The notes under the pieces: model-generated | Seen by the model: the letters and a program-made list of their open reading frames with translations, nothing else | The model's database searches: none | Told to the model about the DNA's origin: nothing | Made by a program: the position numbers and the translations under genes | Part shown: positions 44,694 to 54,950 of the stretch, in pieces | Numbering within the stretch: position 1 is the first letter of the stretch | Layout of the letters: every line of letters starts with the position of its first letter | Source of the DNA: Stenocarpella maydis | Taxonomy: Eukaryota; Ascomycota; Sordariomycetes; Diaporthales; Diaporthaceae | Reading direction: 5' to 3' | Assembly: GCA_002270565.1 (NCBI GenBank) | Contig: NQMI01000067.1 | Location: 178,779 to 242,778 of the forward strand | Length of the DNA stretch: 64,000 nt

Positions 44694-46429
44694 ATGGGGT
44701 CAGGACTCAAGGCGTGAAAGGACATGGGATCATGAAGGTATGATCTGGTCTGGTCATCATCGACTGCGCGGTCGCATCGTCCAGCGGCGCGGCGCAGTCC
44801 CTCCTGTAACCTCGTGCCATGCTGACGGCTTGTTCCATTGCAGGGCTACGGTTGTTTGTTTTGGTATCTCGGAGAGGCTGGAACATCGGACACATCAACG
44901 ATGATGCTTCATGGAGTTAGACGGCACGGAACAGCATCTTGCCAGTATTGAGATCTCACGAAACCAACGTCCCCGGACTATTCTCGAAACAATTCGATAC
45001 CCGGAACGAGCCAAACATGAATGTGACGAAACATCCATCCGCCCTGCGCGCTCCCATCGTGCACTCCATGCGATCATCTCGTCCCCGCGCCATTCGTGAA
45101 ATTGCCCCGGCTGGCAAAGTCTGTCCGGATGCGCCTGCGGGAGCATTTCATATCCGGGGATTCTGGGGCTACCTCGATAGCCCCCGTGCCGTAGATGGAT
45201 CAGGCCTTGAAAAAGCCGCGGCGCTCAAGCTGTACGCCGTGGTACAGATACGGGTCTGACATTTAAAGCTGCCCAGTCGGTCCGGTCATGACGGAACCGA
45301 TCCCTAAGAGAGTACTGTTCGTGATTTGACGACTGCTAGTACACCGCACTCACTCCGGGTCCTGGGTCCCCCTCCCATCTCTAGTGACAGACGAAGTGTC
45401 GTAGATGCGCCATCATTCGGATCACAATCACGTGTCTGCAGGTCACCACTCACCCCAGATAGAACCACGGCCGACCTGCGAGCTTAGACCAGGTCGTGGA
45501 TGCAGCAGCTCGCGCCGGATCGTTACGTCTTCTGTACCCAGGCTGCGTAGTATCATCTGTATGCATCATTCTAATATTCAGGACAACAGCAAGACATACT
45601 CGGCATGACTGTGTGGATTTCCAGGCTGCGTTACCACGGTAGCACAGATACTGCTGATGTAGCCCCCGGCTAACAAATCGGACTTGTTCCTCACGACACC
45701 CTGGAAGACAACTGCCCCATGGGTGTATTCTATGTACACATCAGAAAGGAGACAAAGGTTGGCGTCCGATGCTCCACGCACTGGGCAACAAGACGCTTTG
45801 GAGCTCAACAAGTTCAAGCAGGGATTGAGCAGCGCCGAGCGGCTAGGGTCTGAGTAATTGGCAAAGTATATTTGCTTGGTGACTGCAGGGGATACTCGAT
45901 AGGATTTAGCTCGCCGGCGATGCGACGAATTTCCGTCTTGACTGAAGGTCATCGCTGACAACCAAACCGCCTTCAGCTTCGAGGCCCAGTATGGGTCAAC
46001 TACTTGGACGCCCATTGCTAAGACAACATGCAATTTCATTGGGTGAAAACTTATCCGTGAGGGTGCAACTTCACTTTCGGCCATGCAGCAAGAGACACTA
46101 ATGATTCATCTACGCAAACGCGCTCACGGAAATCCAGAGTCCCATCCTCTGTGGCTGCTAATTATTTAATCAAGTCCTCGAGCTCCCAACCTGGCGCGAC
46201 TGGCGGCCCTGTCAGGGCCGCCTCGGCCGTCAGCCAGTTGTGGCGGCAGGGTGGCATACGACGCTAGCTAGGAACAAAGATCGATCTGCAGGGCCCCATG
46301 ACGCATGTAATGGGATCGAGAGATCTGGTGAAATGCGACCAATCCACCATCTCAGCACCTGGGCGAAAACATGTCAAGGGAACCGAAGGTCTTTGTAGTA
46401 AATCTCGCCAGGCCACTGTCGAGATCTGA
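44694..46429. other. Intergenic, no supported gene
   Basis: About 1.7 kb between eS21 and the photolyase. A 168-codon leftward frame (45578-46084) has no recognisable domain and looks like chance. Confidence 0.55.
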
Positions 46430-48304
46430 ATGAAAAACCCCTTTTTGCCCCCAGGAGCTCTTCCATCCATGACTTTACCTCGCGTGTATGCAACAGCAAC
46501 ATTGCGCATTGGATCCTCCGCAGTCAGAGCCCGCCAACTCGCGGCCATGCCACCCAAGCGCAAAGCACCAGTAGCCACCGGCCTGGCCAACGGGGCCGGG
46601 TCCAAGAAGCTGAAGACAGCAGCATCCCTTTCTGAGCCTCATCCCTTTCACGAGGTGGCAGAGGAACACGGCATAGTGCTGAGGAAATATTACCCTCACG
46701 AAATGAACAACGCACGTGCCCTGGCATATAACGAGAATGTACTCACACGCCCCATTGAAGAGCTCCAGTCGACCATGCAGCAGACCGCCGCTGCTCGCAA
46801 GAAGGCCAAGGTCGCGGGATCCGTGGTACACTGGTTCAAGATGGATCTGAGGACAAGAGACAATACTGCCCTCTTCATGGCGAGCGAAAAGGCAAAGGCC
46901 GCCGGCGTCCCGCTAATTGGCTTATACGTGATCAGCCCCCAGGACTGGGAGGCACACTTGACGGCCCCGATCCGCGTCGATTTCATGCTGAGAACCTTGG
47001 AGACCTTGAGGGACGACTTGGCCAAACTGGATATTCCATTACACGTCGAGGTGGTTGAGAAGAGGAAGGGCATACCGCAGATAATCGCCAATCTCATGGC
47101 GGAGTGGGGCGCGAACCACCTCTATGCCAACATCGAGTACGAGGTGGATGAGTTGCGTCGAGAGGCCAAAATGGTGAAGATGCTGGCTGAGGAAGAGAAG
47201 GCGTTTGAGCTCACGCACGACATCTGTGTGGTGCCACCGGGCAAACTCATTACTGGCTCCGGAAGGCAATATGCCGTCTACTCTCCGTGGTATCGCTCCT
47301 GGGTCGCCCATGTACACGCGAATCCCGAACTTCTGGATGTCTTTGACAAACCAGCAAAGAACCCTGCATCCGCGAGGCAAACATATGGGAAACTCTTCAA
47401 CTGCGACATACCAGAGGCACCGGCAAGCAAAAGGCTCTCGGCAGAAGACACCAAACGATACGCCTTGATGTGGCCGGCTGGGGAACACGAGGCGCACAAG
47501 CGGCTGGAGAAGTTCTGCGAGGAGAGGGTCGGCTCGTACGGCGCGAAGAGGAACTTCCCCGCGCAGAACGGCACCTCGACGCTGTCGGTCCACCTCGCCA
47601 GCGGGACCATCAGCGCAAGGACGTGCGTGCGCGCGGCGAGGGACCGCAACACGACCAAGAAGCTCAACGCCGGGAATGAGGGGGTCCAGACGTGGGTCAG
47701 CGAGGTCGCGTGGCGGGACTTCTACAAGCACGTCCTCGTGAACTGGCCGTACATTTGTATGAACAAGCCCTTCAAGCCCGAGTACTCCAACATCGAGTGG
47801 TCATACGACACGGGCCACTTCGACGCGTGGACTCGGGGGATGACTGGGTTCCCCATTGTCGATGCTGCCATGAGGCAAGTCAAGCAGATGGGGTACATGC
47901 ATAACCGTGCGCGCATGATCGTGGCCTCGTTCCTCTCAAAGGACCTGCTTATTGACTGGAGGATGGGCGAGCGGTGGTTCATGGAGAACCTGATTGATGG
48001 CGATTTCGCATCCAACAACGGGGGCTGGGGCTTCTCCGCCTCGGTGGGCGTCGACCCTCAGCCGTACTTCCGCGTGTTCAACCCGCTGTTGCAAAGCGAA
48101 AAGTTCGATTCCGATGGGGAGTACATTCGAAAGTGGATTCCAGAGCTCAAGGACGTCAAGGGAAAGGCGATCCACGATCCATACGGGCGAGGAGCGGGGG
48201 TGATTGCAAAGAAGAGTGGATACCCGAAGCCGATGGTCGAGCACAAGGGGTGTAGGGAGAGGGCGCTGGCGGCTTATAAAAAGGGAGTCGGGGCTGAGAA
48301 GTAG
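46430..48304 (+). CDS. phr1: Deoxyribodipyrimidine photolyase (class I CPD photolyase)
   Basis: A light-driven flavoenzyme that splits cyclobutane pyrimidine dimers. The single-exon frame encodes 624 residues. The antenna domain starts near residue 138 (VVHWFKMDLRTRDNTAL). The FAD domain has GRQYAVYSPWYRSWVAH, WVSEVAWRDFYKHVL, TGFPIVDAAMRQ, MHNRARMIVASFLSKDLL and ASNNGGWGFSASVGVDPQPY, all typical of class I CPD photolyases. Three in-phase ATGs (46430, 46469, 46547) precede a Lys-rich segment (PPKRKAP, KKLK). The stretch between the second and third, MTLPRVYATATLRIGSSAVR, is Arg/Ser/Thr-rich without acids, like a mitochondrial presequence. Dual mitochondrial and nuclear targeting by alternative starts is a plausible inference. 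Confidence 0.95.
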   Translation: MKNPFLPPGALPSMTLPRVYATATLRIGSSAVRARQLAAMPPKRKAPVATGLANGAGSKKLKTAASLSEPHPFHEVAEEHGIVLRKYYPHEMNNARALAYNENVLTRPIEELQSTMQQTAAARKKAKVAGSVVHWFKMDLRTRDNTALFMASEKAKAAGVPLIGLYVISPQDWEAHLTAPIRVDFMLRTLETLRDDLAKLDIPLHVEVVEKRKGIPQIIANLMAEWGANHLYANIEYEVDELRREAKMVKMLAEEEKAFELTHDICVVPPGKLITGSGRQYAVYSPWYRSWVAHVHANPELLDVFDKPAKNPASARQTYGKLFNCDIPEAPASKRLSAEDTKRYALMWPAGEHEAHKRLEKFCEERVGSYGAKRNFPAQNGTSTLSVHLASGTISARTCVRAARDRNTTKKLNAGNEGVQTWVSEVAWRDFYKHVLVNWPYICMNKPFKPEYSNIEWSYDTGHFDAWTRGMTGFPIVDAAMRQVKQMGYMHNRARMIVASFLSKDLLIDWRMGERWFMENLIDGDFASNNGGWGFSASVGVDPQPYFRVFNPLLQSEKFDSDGEYIRKWIPELKDVKGKAIHDPYGRGAGVIAKKSGYPKPMVEHKGCRERALAAYKKGVGAEK

Positions 48305-48887
48305 GGACTTTATGAATAGCTGGAAATGCACATGTGGTTATCGTGCTGTTCGGCACAAGGCGGGCTCTGGCAATTACCACGCTGGGCCTCTGTGCAGGGC
48401 ATCTGGGACGAAGCAGCGTCTCGTGTCCTGTCTTAGGATTGAGGCTTTGGGCACGACTGAGCAGACTCTTCGGTGTAGTCAAATAGTTACCTACCTCTCA
48501 AGGTACTTGGGTAAGTAGGTAGCCTACGAAAGTAGTCGCTGGTCTTGGAATGGCAAGTCTCTTGGAAGGGAGCAGGAGCACCAGGGTCCAGGGTGACCAC
48601 CCACGGTTTCGACCAGCGCACCTTCCCATCAAAAACCCTACGAGCTGGAATCTTGGTTAGCAGCTGTTCTCCCCCCTCCCTTCTAGGCCATACCTCGAGC
48701 TTACCTAGGGACCTTGTCAAAAGGCCGTGGCCCTGCGAAACATTCGCGACCACACGCATCAACCTCGACCTCCCCCTCCCCCACCGCGCCCCGTCACCTC
48801 CTCCTAAACCTCGAATCTCTCCAGCCTGCCCCTTCGATCTCGCGTCTCGACAAGGCGTTTTTCGCGTTTCCCACCTCGAAAGCCACC
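48305..48887. other. Intergenic / promoter of the following gene
   Basis: Contains a palindromic cluster around 48486-48526 (TTACCTACC, AAGGTACTTGGGTAAGTAGG). The last 200 nt are C-rich, as in a fungal 5' leader. Confidence 0.5.
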
Positions 48888-49775
48888 ATGTCTGTCAAGC
48901 GAGAAGCCGGCCCCTTCATCAAGCCCAACCCAGACGCGAAACGCGTCAAGAGGGAGGGCGCCGAGGGCGGTCTCTCTCTCTCCTCGATCCCCATGGCCCC
49001 TCCTCCTACTCCCTTCGCCTCCTCCTCGACCTCTTCGGACGTCGTCTCCAAGGTCGAGAACGGAGATCGCAAGCCTCTTGGTCCCGTGAGTAGTCCTAGT
49101 GCTACCACTATGCGCGGTCTTTACCTCCCATGCGTCACAACTTTCCAACAAGTGCTTTCCCTCTTGGCCTTCTTACGTCGGCTGCCACTTCAGTCCTTTC
49201 GCAATGCCCAAGTCCTGAACATGGAGATTTACCCTGCTTTCAGTGCCGCTGCCGCTAATACACCTCATGTGTCGACTTCAGGCTCCCAACTTCGGCGGTC
49301 AACCTGGGCAGGACCGCAAGAAGAAGAGGTTCGGCGGAAACTCCATCAAAGTTCGCCGAGGTGAGGACTGGGTTTCCGCTCACTTCAACAAGAGAACCAT
49401 GATGGTGCACTTCGTCATGCACTGCGCAATTACAAAGCAATGGTCCTCGGTCGAAGTGGAGAAGGAAATCTTCGAGAGGCTCAACAACGCAAAGTTCTTC
49501 ATTCAGCCGTCCGAGAATTGGGGCTTCCTCGACCGCAAGTACAATGCAGCATGGGCACAAGTATGTAGGACACTGGGTTCAGTTTCTACGATGTACGTGC
49601 GACTGACATCCATGCTGGCGGCAAGGTCACCATCCACCCCGATCCTAGCGCGCTCATTATGGATTACCCACTCAAAGTGAAGGTCAACTACTCGAGCACG
49701 AACAAAGTTGAGAATTCTCCCTCTAGCCTCAAAAAGCCACAGCCCAACTTCCAACCGAAGAACGAGCGTCTCTAG
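48888..49775 (+). CDS. Conserved-looking protein of unknown function
   Basis: Three exons (48888-49085, 49282-49560, 49626-49775) encode 208 residues. The start context GCCACCATG is strong, and the upstream in-phase frame lacks support. The first 70 residues are disordered and Lys/Ser/Pro-rich (MSVKREAGPF, KRVKREG), suggesting a nuclear signal. A compact middle domain follows: GGNSIKVRRGEDWVSAHFNK, then MMVHFVMHCAITKQW and ERLNNAKFFIQPSENWGFLD. The end reads VTIHPDPSALIMDYPLKVKV. Clean splice joins and a folded-looking core say it is a real gene. I cannot name the family. Confidence 0.75.
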
Positions 49776-52390
49776 TGGACAACTGCGAGTGAAGACTCGG
49801 ACTTCAAGACCCGATGTGTTGGGCTCGGTATACACTTGGGGCGGCATCGACAAGGAGGAAACCGGTCTTACATATGCCACGGCACCTGCCGCATGTCAGT
49901 TGCTGTTCAATTGGCTGTATGCCCTGAAGGAAATTCTGTGAATTGGGCACCAAGATATTTGTTACCTTTGCTTTCGGCAAGTGGCAACCGCCGGCCGAAT
50001 CAGTGTTGAAATCCTGCACCAATGGAGATATATCAGAGAGCCCGCAGGAACGGCTGATACCCTCTAGAATCAAGTATCATGTCTTCTCATGACTCTGTTT
50101 GGCCCATAACGTAATCTAGACTACTGTGCAGTTGTATTCTGTGGGTCAGTGTTGCCACATTAGCTTTGCAGTAGTGCGCGGGGAAATGGGGCTGACCTCG
50201 GGATGCTCAGGCGATGTTGTGTCAGACATCATGCCACCGCACGCCCCTGCTGAAACGCTCGTCTGGCTGGTGCAACAACGGAGTGGGCCACCTGCCGGGT
50301 TGGACAACGCGTATAAATTGACAGGTGTGCCCCCAACCATCTTAAATTTGTAATCCTTCTCCTCTTCAATCCCATGGGTCTGTGGGATCCAGCCCCTCGG
50401 TTGCGCTTCGCCCAAGCCTGGCCCATCGAACAAAACACGTGAAGGCCGCAGCGACAAGTCTTGGCCGAAAGCCAACCGCAACCGAGGAGCCATCGACGAC
50501 GATGTTCTCAGTTCCGCCTCTTTGAGCTCCGTCTCCCCTGCGACGGACGTTTGGAGGCGTAGAGCGCAGAGAACCAACCCAAGCGCTCCGCATCATGACC
50601 AGGGAAAGGGCCTCAATTACTGGTTCCCGCCCTCGTCGTGGTCTGTTGAGCGCAAAACCCTCCGTCGGCTGACTGGGCCCAATCTGCTGCTCGCCCTCAC
50701 TGCTGCAGATGTCAAACACCAAATCCTCCCAGTCAGCCAGATGTTGAGCCCCCCGTCCGGCCCCCACTGGAAGCATCGTTCCCCGCAGCCGCCTGGCTGG
50801 TGTGCGATCTGGAAGTGGCCGCGTTTGTCGGATTAGAAAACCTGTCTGACCCACACTGTGATACCTTCACCCGCGGGAGCTGGTCTCGCAGTGGTCGTGT
50901 CTGTCGGACAAAGCCCGTCTGGCCCCGCTGGAAGAATTCGTGCGCGTCACTCCCACAGGAAGGGATTGAGCACGACCTGGAAGCTGGAGAAGTCGGATAG
51001 GCGCCATCTTCCGCGAAACAAATTTAGACGACGTCACGCCCGGTTCCCCTTTTTATCTCAACAGGGGAGACACACAAACACCCGTACGTTTACGCATGCC
51101 TACACCAATGCGCTGTGTGTCTGGGATAAAACACACGACAACACGAACTGGATTCGTTTGACGCTCGATCTCGCCGCGCTCATGGAAGCGTCGACTCTTC
51201 CGCCGGAAGTTATTCCCTCTGCCCCGCCACGTGAATTGGCTCCTGCAGCACCGCAGTCTTTTGAGCCCCGTGGGTTGCGCGGCGGAGGGGAGCTGGAGGT
51301 GACGCGAGTCCGCTGGAATGAAGCCGCGCGGATCTCTGAGAGAAGAGCGATGGGACTGTCGTCCTGGATCGCGTTTGAAGATGGAAATTAAGTCAGCCCC
51401 TCATAATGCAGAGAGTGGGGCAAAATTTTGTGCCTGATGAAGCACATGGGAAGAGAATGTTGAGAACTGGCTGTGATGGTCTTGTATTGGACGGGGCTGC
51501 TGGTTTGCTTCAGTCTCGGAAACTGTGTGGAGGGTCCCTTGTTCGGAGTGCCTGGACCTTTTCGTGGTGCGAGGGATGAGATGCACCGGAGTGTATCGAC
51601 GAACACAGGCAGTACGGAGTATTAGTATAGTTGAAGTAGCAGAATAGAAACTGGCGATCTACAAGCATACTCGGAATCTCTACGACCGATAGTGCATGCC
51701 CATAAAATTGATCTTGTCGTTAACTAACTACCAAGGCTAGCCGGTGACCGTTGAGACCTCCCAGCCTCACTTCCGCAGAGAGACCGGCTAGCAGGGGCCC
51801 TATCCTCGCACACCAGCTGCGCTCGTTGCAGCCTATCGAAAAATGGCTGAAGATTCTCGAGTAATGCAATTGGCAGTGTTCAGCCACGCTGGTCAGGAGC
51901 AGCCAGCAAGACGTGTGTTCGGGCTCGAATGTCCGCCACGTGTCCGGATCGGGGGCTGAATCGCCAACACTCGCCTTCTCAACATGTCTGTCTGTGAACG
52001 TATGCTGTATTTCCACGAAGAGCCGGTGCATCTGATTGCATGGCTTGACGATTTTTGAAGTCATTCCCACCAGCAGTTCCCTCCCATCGAGGCTGGATGT
52101 GATGTTTGAGGCAGGTAGGCCAGGTAACCACCTGAAAATACATCGGTACGTACTCGTCACCGGTGGGGGACTCAAGAAAAAAGAAATGGCCGTTTCAGTG
52201 CTAGCGTAGGGCACGGCCCGCTCTGCGACCCCTGATCAACAAGGATCAGCCACTCCAAGCCGGGACACCCATGCCTAGTCCTGCCGCCCGACCAGCCCAC
52301 TCAAGCACAAATTTTCTTTCGTGTGGATATCTGATATAGCCTCCATTCCCGCACCGGAATCCAACGAGACACACGGCGTCCTTGCAAGAT
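49776..52390. other. Long intergenic region, no supported gene
   Basis: About 2.6 kb. Frames at 50366-50854 (minus) and 50858-51391 (plus) overlap each other's shadows and show no domains. No repeats were recognised. Confidence 0.5.
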
Positions 52391-52538
52391 GCCCGGCTAG
52401 CTCAATCGGTAGAGCGTGAGACTCTTGTACGTTCCTGGCTTCAACACACCACTTGTAACCTACAATCGCTAACAACAGCAGACACTGTCACGACTCTGAT
52501 GAATCTCAAGGTTGTGGGTTCGACCCCCACGTCGGGCT
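52391..52538 (+). tRNA. tRNA-Lys(CUU): tRNA-Lys (anticodon CUU) with 65-nt intron
   Basis: The acceptor 5' strand GCCCGGC pairs with GTCGGGC (52531-52537), with one G-T pair. The D-arm and box A are TAGCTCAATCGGT. The anticodon stem is TGAGA with TCTCA, the anticodon CTT is at 52434-52436, and the T-arm is GTGGGTTCGACCCCCAC (box B). An intron at 52438-52502 starts one base after the anticodon, the normal eukaryotic site. A T run follows within 30 nt. Confidence 0.95.
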
Positions 52539-52564
52539 CAATTCCCGGCGATCATCGCCTTCTC

Positions 52565-52569
52565 TTTTT
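52565..52569 (+). terminator. RNA polymerase III T-tract
   Basis: Five T residues 26 nt after the tRNA-Lys 3' end, followed by further T-rich sequence; the expected Pol III stop signal. Confidence 0.7.
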
Positions 52570-53350
52570 GCCTTTTGTTGTTTTCTTGACCCAGGTCGTG
52601 TCCTGCCAGCCTGCCAGGGAGATTCGACAGGCATTGGCCAGCCCTGGGCCGGGAGGGGCCAGCATTATGTACTATATCCTTGTAGTGTGTGCTACTCAGG
52701 TACAGAGAGTTGTTACCCAGGTACCGTCCACCAGTAGGTACCGCGGGCTTTCTGTTCCAACTTGCGCGATGGGCAGAGGTAGTCCCATCATGGGATTGGT
52801 CCTTCGGCATGCTCGCTCCCGTTCTCTAAGTACGTAGATGTGATCCATGGATGGTGGCTGTGACGTTTCTGGCTGCACACTTGGTCATGTAAGCACGAGA
52901 GCCATCGATGTGTAAATTCACATATGCGGGCAGATGAGCGGCGCACACCTAGTTGTTTATTGAGATATATACGGTAACATTGGCAGTATTACTTGCACAG
53001 TCCTTGTTCTGATGACGGGAAAACCTTGATTAAGTTTCAATACAGCAAACCACTCGTGTCTCGTCAATTCACTCATCTCAATCACATGGATTTGGAATAC
53101 GATGCCCAGCACCTGGGTGCCAGGTTTCAAATAGGAGTGGCGGGAAGGCCATAAACAATTGAAATTAACAAGCTATCTGATGAAAAGTGCAACAAAGGTA
53201 GGCAAGGACGACTCAAATATTAATTTCATTGCGGCCTTGAGCCTTTGCGACATCACACAGAACCTTACCTTCTCGCATGTGTGGACGCAAGCCATCCACC
53301 AAGCTTTGGGCCGCTTCTTCACGATACAGGCAGGCGCTGTCGTCATCATC
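52570..53350. other. Intergenic, no gene seen
   Basis: Spacer between the tRNA and the decayed leftward gene. TACCGTCCACCAGTAGGTACC forms a short palindrome near 52720. Confidence 0.55.
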
Positions 53351-54950
53351 TTACGGCCAAGATTCATAAGCCTCCTCGTCCTCGTCATCAAGAACCTCGC
53401 AGAGCCACTCATGCCGTCGAATGTGTTGCTCCGAAGCTGCGAAGCCTGTCCTGCGAAGCCACATGAAGATATTTAGTGTTGCCGTGCCAGAAGCAGAATT
53501 TTGTTCCAAATCCAACTTATCAAATGGGATCTCCTCGCCCGAGTATGGCACTCGGGGTGGCTGATGGTCAACATCATCCAATGCTGGAGGCTGTTGTCTG
53601 ACGCTGACGCCGCGATCATCTGCCCAGCAGTCCCAGGCCCATCCCGTATACCTGAGCCTGTGGCCCAGGCAAGCTCCGTGGATCTGGACTTCGAGCTCAG
53701 GATCTTTGAGATCAACGGTTCCAAAAGGTTTCCAAGGTGTGAATGGGATATTTTGCTGGTAGTCCTTCGATGCCAGTGCGAGATAGGCAATCCGGCACTC
53801 CTCCTCTCGCCGAATGCGCCCGGACCGCGGGGCGGACACCGGCAGTTGCATGAACGTTTGGATGGTGCCTGTCCATACTGCCGATAGCAAATCGATCTCA
53901 AAAGACCCATAACGTGCCCTGTCGAGCAAAGAGATGTGCGTCCCCAGGATCGCCGTCCCCACCCAAAGAAACCCGACTTTCGGTGACCTTCGCAGCAAGG
54001 CGTGGATCAGTAGGGCTGGATCATGGGAGATACTGTCCAAGGCTGCAAATGTACCCTGCAGGTTACAGATGGGGCCGGCAAGGTGACCCTGCTGCTGAAG
54101 CGAGTGGCAAACGGCAGACATAAGACGGTGGACAGTGCTGCCCGGCTTTGGTCGTCAACACCATACAGAGCGACATACCCTGAAAGGTAGTCTAAAGCAG
54201 TCGCAGAATCAGGTGCAGCGGCCTGCACATGAGAATGTCCCAGAAAGAGAGATCTCAGTACCTGTTTGGAAGACAGTATAACTGACCGAGGGGAGTACAG
54301 TGTTTTTCCTCCAGTGTCGGCAGAAGCCAGCCAGCCCTGGCCTGGAACCAGGACTGCTTGCCACCAGCGCGCAGCCTCGCCGCTCGTAGCTTTGATAGGA
54401 ACAGTGATGACTGAAGGCTCAGGTTCAGATGAATTTGGTCTGGAGCCAGTATACTGCGCGTTGTTGGCGCCTGGGATGATTTCTGTCCATCTCGCGGAGA
54501 GAATATAAGCCCAAGCGAGGATGAGGATGCTGACGTGATCGTCCTTATCCCCAAGCAGGGATAACAGACCACTCTCACAGGAGTCGCTCAGTTCCAGCTT
54601 TGTTGGTTTAGACTTGGTGACAGAAAATCGGTGTTTTTGAGGCCTTATTTCTGGCAGGCTAGAGCCGCAGCTGAAGAGGGACGAGGTGGAAATCGTTGGA
54701 CCAGCTGCCGCGTCCCAGAAGGATACACCATTAGCTACCCAGCATTCAGATGACTTCTTAAGGTTCAAGCCACTGGGGAAGGTAGGGTGACCGGGAGAGG
54801 CACGGTCAAACTCCTTAAACACACGAGAGATTCTTGTTTCGCCGCCCGAGACACGCGTTGTGGACAAAATAGCCACGCTCTGAAGCCGAGCTCGAAAACA
54901 GACCGGCACGACTCAGGGCGGGGTGTCACCGCATTCTCGTCGGGTTCCAT
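53351..54950 (-). pseudogene. Decayed fungal-specific gene of unknown function
   Basis: A leftward coding stretch from ATG 54950 (MEPDENAVTPRPESCRSVFE) changes frame at least twice. The first shift is near 54820-54850, where the sequence passes to FPSGLNLKKSSECWVANGVS and SFWDAAAG. The second is near 54085-54110, where it passes from SSRVTLPAP to a new frame carrying NLQGTFAALDSISHDPALLI and SPKVGFLWVGTAILG. No GT-AG intron of normal length explains either shift. The segments (for example SILILAWAYILSARWTEIIP and EAARWWQAVLVPGQGWL) look like one ascomycete hypothetical family with internal membrane-like stretches. I infer a pseudogene. Sequencing error would be the alternative. Confidence 0.5.

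Noticed and set aside
45578..46084. Leftward 168-codon frame
   Set aside because: No domain, no intron evidence, composition like non-coding DNA.
50366..51391. Frames on both strands in the 50-51 kb spacer
   Set aside because: Overlapping, low-complexity, Arg/Pro-rich translations without recognisable motifs.
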